DNA from: Xylanibacter ruminicola
GTDB taxonomy: Bacteria; Bacteroidota; Bacteroidia; Bacteroidales; Bacteroidaceae
Direction of reading: 5' to 3'
Assembly: GCF_900107775.1 (NCBI RefSeq)
Contig: NZ_FNRF01000001.1
Location: 992,001-1,056,000, forward strand
DNA length: 64,000 nt
The notes beneath the pieces are model-generated. The model was not told where the DNA came from. It worked only from the letters and a program-made list of their open reading frames with translations, and did no database searches. The position numbers were made by a program, and so were the translations under genes. Shown here piece after piece: positions 41,363 through 50,881 of the stretch; the stretch's first letter is position 1; each line of letters begins with the position of its first letter.

Positions 41363-43129
41363 ATGAAAAAAATATATTTATTGGCGGCAGCCATAATCAC
41401 ATTTGGATTAGCCTCATGCGACATCAATAGTGTGGAGAATATGGCAGAACTTTCAACAGAGAACTTTCCTGTATCAGAGGAAGACGGTACTGCAGTTCTT
41501 GCCGGAATTTATGAGAATCTGAATGCTACTCATGCTAATCCTCAAGAGTCGTTCTTATACTATGCATGTTTGGCCAGTGATGACCAACTTGGAGGTGGCG
41601 GAACAAACGATAAACTAATGCAGGCAGAGGATTTGCTGTGTAACTATAATGCAGATATGACCAATAATTTCTGGGCGCAGCGATATGAGGGGCTGAACAG
41701 AGCTAATACACTTATTCAGGCTTTGCCAAATACAGCCATGTCGGATGCACTGAAGACCCAGTATCTTGGTGAGGCGCTATTCTTGCGTGCTTATTACTAT
41801 TATGAGTTGGCTTCATTCTATGGAAATGTGCCATTGCTCACAGAGCCTAGCGGAGAAATGGTCACTCAAGGCGACGTGAATGTGCTGTGGGGTCAGATCT
41901 TACAGGATTTGCGTGATGCTGCTAATATGATGCCTGCTGTTCGTAAAACTGATGGACATGTGGATAAGTATACAGCTGAGGCTATGTTGGGACGTGCATG
42001 GCTGTTCTATACAGGATTCTATTGCAACGGATCGGACATCGCTTCGCTTACAAGTTCTAACTACAATCCTCTGACATCTGTTAGTCTGCCTGATGGAACA
42101 ACTTTGAGTAAGCAGGATGTTATCAGTTATATCGATGATTGTGTAAATAACTCAGGTTATAAACTGGTATCTGATTTCCGCAATCTTTGGGCTTACACCA
42201 ATCGTTGTACCGTTGAGGACTATGACTACACCAAAGGCCAGGATCTGAAATGGGTCGAGGATGACAATGCAGTCAATCCAGAGGCATTGTTCTCTATTAA
42301 ATTTAATAAGTTGGCATCTTGGAGTACTACTATTGGTTACTCTAATGGTATAGCTTTGCACTTTGGCGTTCGTGGTGGACAGCAATATGCTAATACTTTC
42401 CCATTTGGTCAGGGATGGGGTGCTGGCCCTGTTGCGCCAAACTTGGTTGCTGACTGGAAGTCGGCTGAGCCTAACGATATCCGTATCAATGCTACTGTAC
42501 AGGATTGGACTACACAGCCTTCTTATACTTATGGTGGTTGGTCGGACTTTGTGCAGGAGACAGACTACTATGGCAAAAAGTGGTCGCCTATTTCTTGTAA
42601 GAATGATGGCTCTACCAGTCTTACCGATGAGTATATCTGCTGTTTCGAAGATATTATGTATGGTAATACAGGTGGCCTCTCTGGAGGTTATGGTAATAAC
42701 ATGCAACTCGACAACATTCACGATCTGGTGCTTATCCGCTTTGCCGATGTTCTGTTGATGCAGAGTGAGCTGAAGGAAGATGTGGCCGGTATCAATAAGG
42801 TCCGTGCACGTGCTGGCTTGGATCCAATAAGCAGCTATTCACTTACTGCTTTGCAAAATGAGCGTCGTTGGGAGCTGGCTTGTGAGGGCGTTCGTTGGAA
42901 TGATATCCGTCGTTGGCATATAGCTGCAGAGGCGCTTGCTAGACAGCAGAATCAGCCAATTTACTATTGTGGAAATCCAACTACCAATCAGGCGCATAAT
43001 GGTGGTTATGCAGCACGTTACAATGCTACTGCAGGATTCCAAAAAATGCCTGAAAGCCAGGTGGCTATAGGTAGTGTAAACCAGAATGAAGGTTGGACGA
43101 CTGCCGAAGCCGAGTATACAGGTTGGTAA
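41363..43129 (+). CDS. susD: SusD/RagB-family glycan-binding lipoprotein
   Basis: The 588-residue product has a lipobox (LASC, Cys at about residue 19), then the SusD fold: helical TPR-like units (LGEALFLRAYYYYELASFYGNVPLL at about 134), the 'DVLWGQILQDLRDAANMMP' helix and, near the C-terminus, the RagB signature LQNERRWELACEGVRWNDIRRW (about 496). It sits on the cell surface as the lid of the SusC barrel and binds the incoming glycan. The order susC-susD-surface lipoprotein is standard for polysaccharide utilisation loci. Confidence 0.95.
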   Translation: MKKIYLLAAAIITFGLASCDINSVENMAELSTENFPVSEEDGTAVLAGIYENLNATHANPQESFLYYACLASDDQLGGGGTNDKLMQAEDLLCNYNADMTNNFWAQRYEGLNRANTLIQALPNTAMSDALKTQYLGEALFLRAYYYYELASFYGNVPLLTEPSGEMVTQGDVNVLWGQILQDLRDAANMMPAVRKTDGHVDKYTAEAMLGRAWLFYTGFYCNGSDIASLTSSNYNPLTSVSLPDGTTLSKQDVISYIDDCVNNSGYKLVSDFRNLWAYTNRCTVEDYDYTKGQDLKWVEDDNAVNPEALFSIKFNKLASWSTTIGYSNGIALHFGVRGGQQYANTFPFGQGWGAGPVAPNLVADWKSAEPNDIRINATVQDWTTQPSYTYGGWSDFVQETDYYGKKWSPISCKNDGSTSLTDEYICCFEDIMYGNTGGLSGGYGNNMQLDNIHDLVLIRFADVLLMQSELKEDVAGINKVRARAGLDPISSYSLTALQNERRWELACEGVRWNDIRRWHIAAEALARQQNQPIYYCGNPTTNQAHNGGYAARYNATAGFQKMPESQVAIGSVNQNEGWTTAEAEYTGW

Positions 43130-43165
43130 TTAATGCAAAAGTCAACAATTAATTAAGAAAGTATT

Positions 43166-44017
43166 ATGAATAAAAGAATATTTTTTACAGCTCCGCTGAT
43201 GGCTTTGGGATTCCTGATGCTTACATCATGCGATCCATCGCATGACAATGAAAGTCCTATCAGTGCAGTGTCTTCAGAGCAATTGACTAATGAGTTGCAG
43301 ATTACTGCAAAAAGTGAAGGTAATAATAATTTAACAGTATTTACTTCGCCTACTCGTTACATAAAAGTATATGATTCTACTACTGGCGCCATGATGGGTT
43401 CTGGTACTTTGGTAAAGATTCAGATTGCTCCTCCACAGACAGAGGCATCATATTATGTAACAACAGCAGCTATGGATGGCACGACTTCCGTGAAGTCGGG
43501 AGTAAAGTCGATCTCTATTAGCGAGTATACTGATCTCCCTGCAATTTATAGCACTATTTTCGGTGATGGCAACGGTGGTTACACTTCTCACACTTGGGTG
43601 TGGGATACCGAAGCCAGCGATGGTGTTTGGGGTAATGGTGCATATCTTGAGAATACTGGCCCAGGTTGGTGGGTAGTTTCTGCTGCTGATATTGATGCGC
43701 AAGCGGAAGGTAAGAATTTACCCGATGATGGCCTTAATGGTTGGATGTCATTAGCTCTTACTGGTGTAAAGACAAGCCGTGGCGAGTCTGGCCAGGTTAA
43801 GGTTTCTGAAGAGACAGTTAAAGCAGGATGGGACATTGGTAGAATGGTATTTTCTGGTACGACTCCACTGATGGGTATTCAGCCAAATGTCGGTGGCAAT
43901 CAGTATGATTATCACATTCTAAAGGCTGATGACAAGAATCTGCGTCTTTGTGCTCCAGAGCCTGGCGCTGGCGACTGGGGAACAGCATGGTTCTGGAACT
44001 TCAAACGTAAGGACTAA
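43166..44017 (+). CDS. Surface lipoprotein, probable glycan-binding protein
   Basis: The 283-residue product has a signal peptide and lipobox (LTSC, Cys at about residue 22). An N-terminal Ig-like domain (about 30-120, LQITAKSEGNNNLTVF) is followed by a beta-rich C-terminal domain with many exposed Trp and Tyr (TWVWDTEASDGVWG, GPGWWVVSA, WGTAWFWNFKRKD), as expected for a glycan-binding face. Its place directly after susD is that of a SusE-type surface glycan-binding protein. A terminator follows. Confidence 0.75.
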   Translation: MNKRIFFTAPLMALGFLMLTSCDPSHDNESPISAVSSEQLTNELQITAKSEGNNNLTVFTSPTRYIKVYDSTTGAMMGSGTLVKIQIAPPQTEASYYVTTAAMDGTTSVKSGVKSISISEYTDLPAIYSTIFGDGNGGYTSHTWVWDTEASDGVWGNGAYLENTGPGWWVVSAADIDAQAEGKNLPDDGLNGWMSLALTGVKTSRGESGQVKVSEETVKAGWDIGRMVFSGTTPLMGIQPNVGGNQYDYHILKADDKNLRLCAPEPGAGDWGTAWFWNFKRKD

Positions 44018-44037
44018 AAAACTCAATAAATCAATCA

Positions 44038-44083
44038 ACCGCCCCGCAACTGTTTCATCAGTCTGCGGGGCGGTATTTTATTG
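44038..44083 (+). terminator. Terminator of the susC operon
   Basis: ACCGCCCCGCA (44038-44048) pairs with TGCGGGGCGGT (44064-44074); ACTG/CAGT extend the stem inside the loop. ATTTTATTG follows. Confidence 0.85.
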
Positions 44084-44110
44084 TATAAATTCGGATGTTT
44101 TCTTTTATCG

Positions 44111-44746
44111 TTATTTGCTTGTGCGATTGACGTAATCGATGATAATCTCTGCGGCATCATTCTCGGTCAGGTCGTCCATCGAGATAACGAGTTGGTAGTT
44201 GCGGGTGTCGTAGCGTGTGGTATCCTCATACTTCTTGATGTAGACCTCACGGGTGGCATCCATCTTGGCGATAATGTCGCGGGCTTGCTCCATCGTTACA
44301 TTCTTACGGTTCATAATGCGCTTGATGCGATGCTCCAGCGAGGCCTGGATGAAAACGTTCAGATGGTTGGGCCATTCGCGGAACACCATGAAACCCGTGC
44401 GACCTGCTACTACGCACGATGACTGCGTAGCCAGCTCCTGCAGGATACGCTTCTCGGTCTCGAACATGGTGGCATTGTCGAGCCTCACCTCAGCGTCCAT
44501 AGGCAGACTGGTGCTGTTCACAAGTGTCTGGTAGTAGTTGTTGATATCGTTCCACCACGATTTTTTCTGTGCCTTGATTTCCTCGATGCGCTCTGGTGAT
44601 AGACCAAACTTCTTGGTCAGTCCTTCTATCACAGCTTTGTCGCAGTACTTCACGCCTAATTTCTCGGCCAGTATCCGGCCTACGGTGCGACCACCCGAAC
44701 CGACTTCGCGGTTGATGGTGATGACAAATTTTTCGTTTCTTTTCAT
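44111..44746 (-). CDS. Cytidylate-kinase-like family protein
   Basis: The 211-residue product belongs to the cytidylate-kinase-like family (PF13189). It starts FVITINREVGSGGRTVGRILAEKL, a P-loop variant (GSGGRT in place of GxxGxGKT), and has a VVAGRTGFMVF segment (about 97) and a lid region RIKRIMNRKNVTMEQARD (about 128). It is not the canonical Cmk. Nucleotide phosphorylation is likely, but the true substrate is unknown. It is a single gene between the susC operon terminator and the GH9 gene, 60 bases after the latter's start-side neighbour ends. Confidence 0.85.
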   Translation of the reverse strand: MKRNEKFVITINREVGSGGRTVGRILAEKLGVKYCDKAVIEGLTKKFGLSPERIEEIKAQKKSWWNDINNYYQTLVNSTSLPMDAEVRLDNATMFETEKRILQELATQSSCVVAGRTGFMVFREWPNHLNVFIQASLEHRIKRIMNRKNVTMEQARDIIAKMDATREVYIKKYEDTTRYDTRNYQLVISMDDLTENDAAEIIIDYVNRTSK

Positions 44747-44806
44747 TGTCTGATTGTTTTTTGAATTATTATTATCGGTAATCTATATCAGAATGAGTAT
44801 CCCGTT

Positions 44807-47164
44807 CTACCTAATCGCATAGAGGTAGGCCAACAGGGCCATCTTGCCACGCATGGTTTCGCGGGGAGTGAACTCGCCGTTTACCCAGAAGTAACGCTGA
44901 TTGAAGTACGACTCCTGACGGGGCCAACCACCATTGTTCCAATCTGGATAGCAATAGCCCAGGATAACACGGGCATCGCCACCATTATGACCAGGCGACC
45001 AAGTCTCGGTACCGTTGAAAGGTGTCTGACCGGGGTGGGTGCCTGGGGCACCATCGTTGCGACCGGTGGTATAGACATCGGTGATGTGACGCTGACCAAG
45101 GCCTGTCATCTCAACAATATTACCAGGATTGCGACCTAAAGCCCAACTGGCTTCGGTGTACATGGCGTGCTCCAACTGCTTGCGCTCAGCCTTGTTGGCT
45201 ATGTAGTGGGCCAGCATTACCAGCTGCAGGTTCTGCGAGGTTTGCCAACGATCGTCGTTGGCCGAACGGCGACTGGGGCGTTGGGGCATGTGACCATAGT
45301 TGTAAGCCTCGGCCTGGCCCTTGATGCTGGCTTTCAGGTTTTGGTAAAGCTCGCCATAGTGGCGTGTATGTGGACAGGTAAGATAGGCTGCTGCTGCCCA
45401 GTACTGGCAGAAGGGGACTAACTGCTTACTCTCCTCGTGCATTACACCTACGCCAAAGAAACCGTGCTTACCCTTGCTGAATACCTGTGAGTTAGGACTC
45501 TTAATCATACTCTCATCAGCAAATATCTTTTCCCACTTCTCATCGTCAGTCAGGTTATACAGGAAGGCTGCTGCCATCTGGCGGAAGTCGCGTCCACGCA
45601 TCTGCATAGAACCTACATCCTGCAGGTCGTCGAGCTGCTGATTGTCCTGCTTTGATGCAAAGCTAAATGCTTTGATAGCCTCGGCAGTATAGTATTGGCG
45701 CAGGCTGTCGTTTCCGTTCAGACGGAATGCCTCGGCCAGGATGGCGCAGTTGGCGGCATTGGCCCAAGCGGCCATGGTGGTGCAACCTGCTTGGAACATC
45801 ACGCTCCAGTCGGCACAAGGGTTGGTGACACCCTGTGAGTAAGCCTCGCCATCACGGATAGAGAGGAAGAAATCTACCTCGTTGCGGGCTTCGTCAATCA
45901 GATCGGGGATGCCATTACCGCTCTCGCGGATACCTAACTGATCCTCGTTCAAACGTCCACCCGAAAGGATATAAGGCAACAGCATATCGTAGATGTTGCT
46001 GACGTGTGCCAAGTGGCGGTCCCAGTCGAAGGCATCGGAGTGCCCACCTTTAACCTCGGTATTCACAGGATTACCAGGCAGGCGATGCTGCCAGAAGATG
46101 GATTGCTTAAGCTGCTTAAAGTGGGGTTCGTCCCACACATCGGTGTGCAGTTCGCGCCAACCTGGGCTCCAAGGATGGAAGTCGGTCTTATAAACGGTAA
46201 AGCCCTTGGGATCGGTCTCAGGAATGAACTGTGGCTGGCGTGGGGCAGGGAATACCTTGGTGGTATCGATTGGCTCGCCCAAACGCATGTAATAATAGCC
46301 TCGAACCGAGTAGCGGTAGGGTTCGTAGTAAATGTCGTTCTTTACCTCGAAGTCCATACTACAGCCCACATCCTCTACTACCAATCGGTAACAACCCGGT
46401 TTGTTGGCGCTAAAGTCGATATTCCATACATCGGTACCTATCAGACTCTTACCGCCGGCTTCTTTCTTGGCAGCTGAGGCTGGTTGCCAGAACTTAACGG
46501 TGCCCACCTTCTGCTTTTTCTTGGTATTTACATTATAGAGCCAAACACCCTTTCCCTCCAGTTGTTTGTAATCGCGCTGACCGCCATCGCCTAACCATTG
46601 GTAAAGGTCGGCAGCATGAACAGACTCAAAAGGCGAATAACCTATTATATTAATGTGTACGGCTTCGGATTGGTTGTTCCATACATCGAAGCGGATAGTG
46701 GCCTCGGTTTTATCGCTGCCTATGCCTGCGGGGATGGTAACTTTGTATGTGCAGCCCTGTTTCATGGCCTTAGGCATCTGCAAAAACAGCCAATGGTCTA
46801 ACTCGCTTGTCAGTGTGTTGTCGGTGTTCATTGGCTTGGATTTACGCCAGACGGCTAAGGGTTGTGCTGTGGCAAAGGTCTTGTCGTCGGGCGAGCTGAT
46901 CTTCCACAAAGCGGCGTTCTGTGCCTTGGCCGCTTTCAAACGCTCGCCGAATACCAATAGGGTATCGTCGCCCTCGGCAAACGAGTGACCTAAATAGGCG
47001 CTGGGACCCGTGCCGTTGTCGCGATAATGCACCTCGCCATCGCGGAAGTGGAGCATCAGATAATCTTTGTCGATAACTTTAACTCCAAGGAGTTTGGTTG
47101 CTAAACAATTTGTTGGCATGGCAAGCACGACTGCTGCTAGCGCTGCATACAATGTTTTCTTCAT
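44807..47164 (-). CDS. GH9 endo-glucanase
   Basis: The 785-residue product has a signal peptide (NCLAT, about residue 23), N-terminal beta domains including the Ig-like module usual before GH9 (about 150-275), and a GH9 (alpha/alpha)6 domain. The catalytic base motif reads DAFDWD (Asp 377-382), where most GH9 enzymes have DAGD; the acid Glu is likely Glu769 in FTPRETMRGKMALLAYLY. It would cut beta-1,4-glucan chains. Its own promoter is at 47210-47217. GH9 with GH5 and GH31 and SusCD is the combination known from xyloglucan loci. Confidence 0.88.
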   Translation of the reverse strand: MKKTLYAALAAVVLAMPTNCLATKLLGVKVIDKDYLMLHFRDGEVHYRDNGTGPSAYLGHSFAEGDDTLLVFGERLKAAKAQNAALWKISSPDDKTFATAQPLAVWRKSKPMNTDNTLTSELDHWLFLQMPKAMKQGCTYKVTIPAGIGSDKTEATIRFDVWNNQSEAVHINIIGYSPFESVHAADLYQWLGDGGQRDYKQLEGKGVWLYNVNTKKKQKVGTVKFWQPASAAKKEAGGKSLIGTDVWNIDFSANKPGCYRLVVEDVGCSMDFEVKNDIYYEPYRYSVRGYYYMRLGEPIDTTKVFPAPRQPQFIPETDPKGFTVYKTDFHPWSPGWRELHTDVWDEPHFKQLKQSIFWQHRLPGNPVNTEVKGGHSDAFDWDRHLAHVSNIYDMLLPYILSGGRLNEDQLGIRESGNGIPDLIDEARNEVDFFLSIRDGEAYSQGVTNPCADWSVMFQAGCTTMAAWANAANCAILAEAFRLNGNDSLRQYYTAEAIKAFSFASKQDNQQLDDLQDVGSMQMRGRDFRQMAAAFLYNLTDDEKWEKIFADESMIKSPNSQVFSKGKHGFFGVGVMHEESKQLVPFCQYWAAAAYLTCPHTRHYGELYQNLKASIKGQAEAYNYGHMPQRPSRRSANDDRWQTSQNLQLVMLAHYIANKAERKQLEHAMYTEASWALGRNPGNIVEMTGLGQRHITDVYTTGRNDGAPGTHPGQTPFNGTETWSPGHNGGDARVILGYCYPDWNNGGWPRQESYFNQRYFWVNGEFTPRETMRGKMALLAYLYAIR

Positions 47165-47209
47165 TTCATTGTTTTTTGGTTGGTAATACTTTCTTGCTTA
47201 ATTCGGGTA

Positions 47210-47217
47210 CAAAGATA
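47210..47217 (-). promoter_or_regulatory. -7 box of the GH9 promoter
   Basis: TATCTTTG on the minus strand, 45 bases before the GH9 ATG. Confidence 0.6.
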
Positions 47218-47256
47218 GTAAAAAATTTTTTTTGTTGGTAGAAAATAGATAAAAAC

Positions 47257-47287
47257 TTTGTTAAGTCAGAATTTTGTGGTACTTTTG
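47257..47287 (+). promoter_or_regulatory. Promoter of the DUF6057 operon
   Basis: TTTG (47257-47260) and TACTTTTG (47280-47287) with the ideal 19-base spacer. The box ends eight bases before the ATG. Confidence 0.75.
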
Positions 47288-47295
47288 CAGCGTTT

Positions 47296-48762
47296 ATGAA
47301 TAAAACGATAACTAAATACGGAACTATAGCCTTGTCAGTGCTAATAAGCATCGGCGCATTCCTGTTTTGGTATATAGCATACCCACACGCCATGTCGTAT
47401 CAGGAGCAGTACCAACTGTTTCTGTGGACGAGTGATTACTTCGTGGAGCGTGTCAGTCTTCCTGGAGGTTTGGCCGATTGGCTAGGTGAGTTTATTGTGC
47501 AGTTTTATTATGTAGAATGGTTAGGGGCACTGCTGTTGGCGTTACTTTATGTAGCTTTACAGCGTTTAACGGCCCGATTGCTGCCGCCAAAGTGGTGGTT
47601 GCTTAGTTTGGTTCCCGTTTTGATGCTATGGTGGTTGATGGGCGATATCAATGTACTGTTATCGCTGCCTGTAGCCATCGTCTTGGCATTGGCATTAGCT
47701 TGTGTTATGCCTCGACGCTATTCATGGATAGATGCGGCTGTGCTGCCTGTGGCCTATTGGCTGATAGGACCGATAGTATGGTTATATATAGTGGTACGTG
47801 CGGTACAGTTGGGATGGAAACACCTGTGGACGGCAGGCTGGATGTTGGCAGCCCAACTGATGGTGTATGCCTGGTTGTTGCCTCAGTGGCCTCTGCAGCA
47901 GACTATGACTGGACTAAATTATTATCGCATACCTTTGCACTATCCACAGTGGACTGGCTATGATAAGGATATGTACGAGTTGGTTCGTATGGATTATCTG
48001 GTGCGCCATGAACGCTGGGATGATATTGTGAAGCGTGCCGGCGAATATCAGGTGAATACTCCATTCTGGTCGAACTGTGTGAACTTGGCTTTGTCGCAAA
48101 AACGTTTGTTAGCCGATCGTATGTTTGATTTCTATCAGAGTGGTGAGGATGCTTTGGTGATGCCTCGTACACGCGACCTTACCTCGATGTTGCCATCGGC
48201 TGAGGCTTTCTGGCGTTTAGGTATGGTTAACTCGGCCCAGCGCTATATGTTTGATACGCAGGAGTCGATACTGAATGCCCGTAAGAGCGGTCGATGCACC
48301 AAGCGCATTGCTGAGTGCATGCTGGTTAATGGACATTACAAGGCTGCCATGAAACAGTTAGACTTGTTGAAGAAGAGTCTGTACTATAGTTCGTGGGCAA
48401 ATGATGTGATATTGAGTGATGATTGGGTAAACGCACAACCCGAATACCATCGTTTGCGACAGTTGCGCTATAAGGAAAACTTCCTGTACAGTTACGAGGA
48501 GATGGACAAGATGTTCGGTCTGCTCTTTATGAACAATACCGACAACAAAATGGCCCTGGATTACTTCCTGGCTCAGATGCTACTGAAAGGCAACCTGAAG
48601 GGTTTCCAACAGTATTTGGGTGCTGCCCAGCAGTATGGTGGCTATCGCCAGATGCCGTTGGGCTATCAGGACGTGATGCGCTGCATACAGATGCAGGGTA
48701 ACGTACAGGGTTCGCCGTTTGCCAATTACGCTAAAAGAATGATGGGAGGACAACAGCAATGA
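47296..48762 (+). CDS. DUF6057 membrane protein, copy 1
   Basis: The 488-residue product has about six to eight membrane helices in residues 8-205 and a helical, TPR-like soluble half (about 215-488). The N-terminus carries AYPHAMSYQEQYQLFLW, a motif repeated in the two other copies here (50862 and 55458); later YELVRMDYLVRHERWDDIV and RIAECMLVNGHYKAAMKQLDLLKK are also shared. The family is known only as DUF6057 in Bacteroidota. It overlaps its PD40 lipoprotein partner by four bases. The constant pairing suggests a membrane complex with that lipoprotein (inference). Confidence 0.85.
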   Translation: MNKTITKYGTIALSVLISIGAFLFWYIAYPHAMSYQEQYQLFLWTSDYFVERVSLPGGLADWLGEFIVQFYYVEWLGALLLALLYVALQRLTARLLPPKWWLLSLVPVLMLWWLMGDINVLLSLPVAIVLALALACVMPRRYSWIDAAVLPVAYWLIGPIVWLYIVVRAVQLGWKHLWTAGWMLAAQLMVYAWLLPQWPLQQTMTGLNYYRIPLHYPQWTGYDKDMYELVRMDYLVRHERWDDIVKRAGEYQVNTPFWSNCVNLALSQKRLLADRMFDFYQSGEDALVMPRTRDLTSMLPSAEAFWRLGMVNSAQRYMFDTQESILNARKSGRCTKRIAECMLVNGHYKAAMKQLDLLKKSLYYSSWANDVILSDDWVNAQPEYHRLRQLRYKENFLYSYEEMDKMFGLLFMNNTDNKMALDYFLAQMLLKGNLKGFQQYLGAAQQYGGYRQMPLGYQDVMRCIQMQGNVQGSPFANYAKRMMGGQQQ

Positions 48763-50225
48763 ATAAGATTGAATCTTGGTTAATAGGTGCCGTATGCTGG
48801 CTGATGGCTAGTTGTGCCTCAACCCCCGAGCAAGTCTCAAAGGTTAATCAACTGCCTGATATCTACCCAGATTATATAGGTGTTACGATACCTGCCGATA
48901 TAGCCCCGTTGAATTTCAACCTCGCCGATGAGGATATTGATTGTATGGATGTGGTGGCTCGTGGTAGTAAAGGTGGCGAGTTGCACACTAACGGCGATTG
49001 GGCCGATTTTGATATTGCCGATTGGCAAGCGTTAACCCAACAGAACCGAGGTGGAAAAATCACCCTCACGGTATGTGTGGAGAAAGATGGCCAATGGACA
49101 CAGTATAATGACTTTGATATTTTCGTAAGCCCAGATAATCTGGACGAATGGGGATTAACCTATCGTCGTATAAAACCTGGCTACGAGGTGGGGGGCGATA
49201 TCGGCATCTACCAACGTAATCTCAGTAATTTTGATGAGACTGCCATCCTTGCAGAGACCGTTGTGCCTGGCCGATGCTTTAACTGTCATACTGCCAACTG
49301 CACCAATCCCAACCGTATTACCCTGCAGATGCGTGGCGAGGGTGGGGGTACCATGATACAGAAAGAGGGCAAACAGGCTTGGGTGGAAACCAAGACCGAT
49401 TCGACCAAGGCGGCTGGCTCTTACAGTTACTGGCACCCGCAGGGCGACTATGTGGCAATGGCTGTTAACTCTGTGCATCAGAGTTTCTTTACTGGCATAG
49501 GACAGCGTATTGAGGTATATCACAAGTTCAGTAATGTTGAGGTGCTCGATACCCGTACTAACGAACTGATACTTTCGCCCCTGTTGCAGACAGAAGATCT
49601 GGAGATATTCCCCGCTTTCTCGCATGATGGCAAGTGGCTGTACTACAGCACCTCGAAACCTTGTAAGGTGCCTGCCGAATACGAGAAAGTAAAATGCTCC
49701 CTCTGTCGTATCGGCTTTGATGCCGAAAAGGGACAGTTCGGGCTACAGGTGGATACGCTGTTGAACGGACCGGCAACTGATAAAAGCTACGTGTTGGCCC
49801 GTCCCTCGTACGATGGGCACTGGCTGATGTACTGTGTAAGCAGTCGTGGTAATTTCCCTGTGAGTCAGGACGATGCCGATTTGTGGTTGATGGATATGAA
49901 AACGGGAAAGATCAGAGCGTTGACCGAGGTGAACAGTCTGCAGTGTGAGGCCTATCACAACTGGAGCGACAACAGTCGTTGGTTTGTGTTCAGCAGTAAG
50001 CGCGAGGATGGAATGTACACCAAACTCTATTTGGCTTGTATCGACGAGCAGGGACGTGTGTCAAAGCCATTCCTCTTGCCTCAGCGCAATCCACGCAAGT
50101 ATTATCAGGAACAGATGGATGCTTACAACGTGCCTGACTTTACCAAGACCAAGGTGGAGTTTGATGCTCACGAAGCTTACCGACAGGTGTTTGACAACAA
50201 TCGAGAACAAGTAAAAATTAAATAA
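48759..50225 (+). CDS. PD40/TolB-like lipoprotein with CxxCH motif, copy 1
   Basis: The 488-residue product has a lipobox (LMASC, Cys about 19), a conserved N-terminal block (YPDYIGVTIP.DIAPLNF) and a beta domain to about 140. It then has the motif CFNCH at Cys173-His177, which matches the c-type haem site CxxCH, and a C-terminal beta-propeller with PD40-type blades (FSHDGKWLYYST, RPSYDGHWLMY). Two other copies (52571 and 54055) keep the CxxCH and the block order. Such proteins are sometimes labelled cytochrome c biosynthesis proteins, but function is not established. It ends two bases before the DUF4369 gene. Confidence 0.85.
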   Translation: MNKIESWLIGAVCWLMASCASTPEQVSKVNQLPDIYPDYIGVTIPADIAPLNFNLADEDIDCMDVVARGSKGGELHTNGDWADFDIADWQALTQQNRGGKITLTVCVEKDGQWTQYNDFDIFVSPDNLDEWGLTYRRIKPGYEVGGDIGIYQRNLSNFDETAILAETVVPGRCFNCHTANCTNPNRITLQMRGEGGGTMIQKEGKQAWVETKTDSTKAAGSYSYWHPQGDYVAMAVNSVHQSFFTGIGQRIEVYHKFSNVEVLDTRTNELILSPLLQTEDLEIFPAFSHDGKWLYYSTSKPCKVPAEYEKVKCSLCRIGFDAEKGQFGLQVDTLLNGPATDKSYVLARPSYDGHWLMYCVSSRGNFPVSQDDADLWLMDMKTGKIRALTEVNSLQCEAYHNWSDNSRWFVFSSKREDGMYTKLYLACIDEQGRVSKPFLLPQRNPRKYYQEQMDAYNVPDFTKTKVEFDAHEAYRQVFDNNREQVKIK

Positions 50226-50227
50226 CG

Positions 50228-50881
50228 ATGAAGAAGATTCTTTTGTGTTTTATGACATTGGCAACTGCAACGATGTTCCACAGTTGCCAGCAAAGTAGTC
50301 AACTGTGCCATATTGAGGGCACCGTGAATGGCGAACAGTACGAAGGAAAGCGTATATTCCTGGTGCCATTTAAAGGGCCAAAGACTGCTGAGTTTGTTGA
50401 TTCGATGGAGATAAAGGATGGTAAGTTCCATTTCGAAAAAGATACTACCCAAATGTACACCATCCTGATGGATTACCATTACCGTTTTGGATTGCAGCCA
50501 TTATTAGTGATAAGCGAGCCTGGTGTTGTGAAGGTTACTATCGATAGTATCAGTCATGCCATGGGTACTCCTCAGAACGACTCGTTGGAGAAGTGGAAGG
50601 CGCGTACCGAGATGCATAACCGCGAGCTGATGAAGATGCGTAGGTTTGCTGCTAACTTGTACTCAAAAGGCGACAGCGTGCAGGCTAAATACATTGCACA
50701 GCGTGCCGACAGTTTCCATGTGGTGTATAAAAACTATACCCGCCAGTTGGCAAAGAACATGAAGGAGGGCGTGCTGTACGATTTCCTGAAGGATATGTTC
50801 CCCTTGACCTATCAGCGTAAGTCTCCTGATGGACGCGTGCTAACGATGAATGCCGATACACATGAAGAAATTAAGCAATAA
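50228..50881 (+). CDS. DUF4369-domain lipoprotein
   Basis: The 217-residue product has a lipobox (MFHSC, Cys about 19) and a DUF4369-like beta domain (CHIEGTVNGEQYEGKRIFLVPF, DSMEIKDGKFHFEKD, PGVVKVTIDS). DUF4369 normally stands in front of a TlpA-type thioredoxin domain in Bacteroidota envelope oxidoreductases. Here the thioredoxin part is missing and a helical stretch follows. It lies between the first PD40 lipoprotein and the second DUF6057 gene and overlaps the latter by 20 bases, so it belongs to the same operon. Confidence 0.75.
   Translation: MKKILLCFMTLATATMFHSCQQSSQLCHIEGTVNGEQYEGKRIFLVPFKGPKTAEFVDSMEIKDGKFHFEKDTTQMYTILMDYHYRFGLQPLLVISEPGVVKVTIDSISHAMGTPQNDSLEKWKARTEMHNRELMKMRRFAANLYSKGDSVQAKYIAQRADSFHVVYKNYTRQLAKNMKEGVLYDFLKDMFPLTYQRKSPDGRVLTMNADTHEEIKQ

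Noticed and set aside
44111..44746. Cytidylate kinase-like gene as part of the glycan locus
   Set aside because: It is separated from the susC operon by a strong terminator and is on the other strand; the family has no known role in glycan use.
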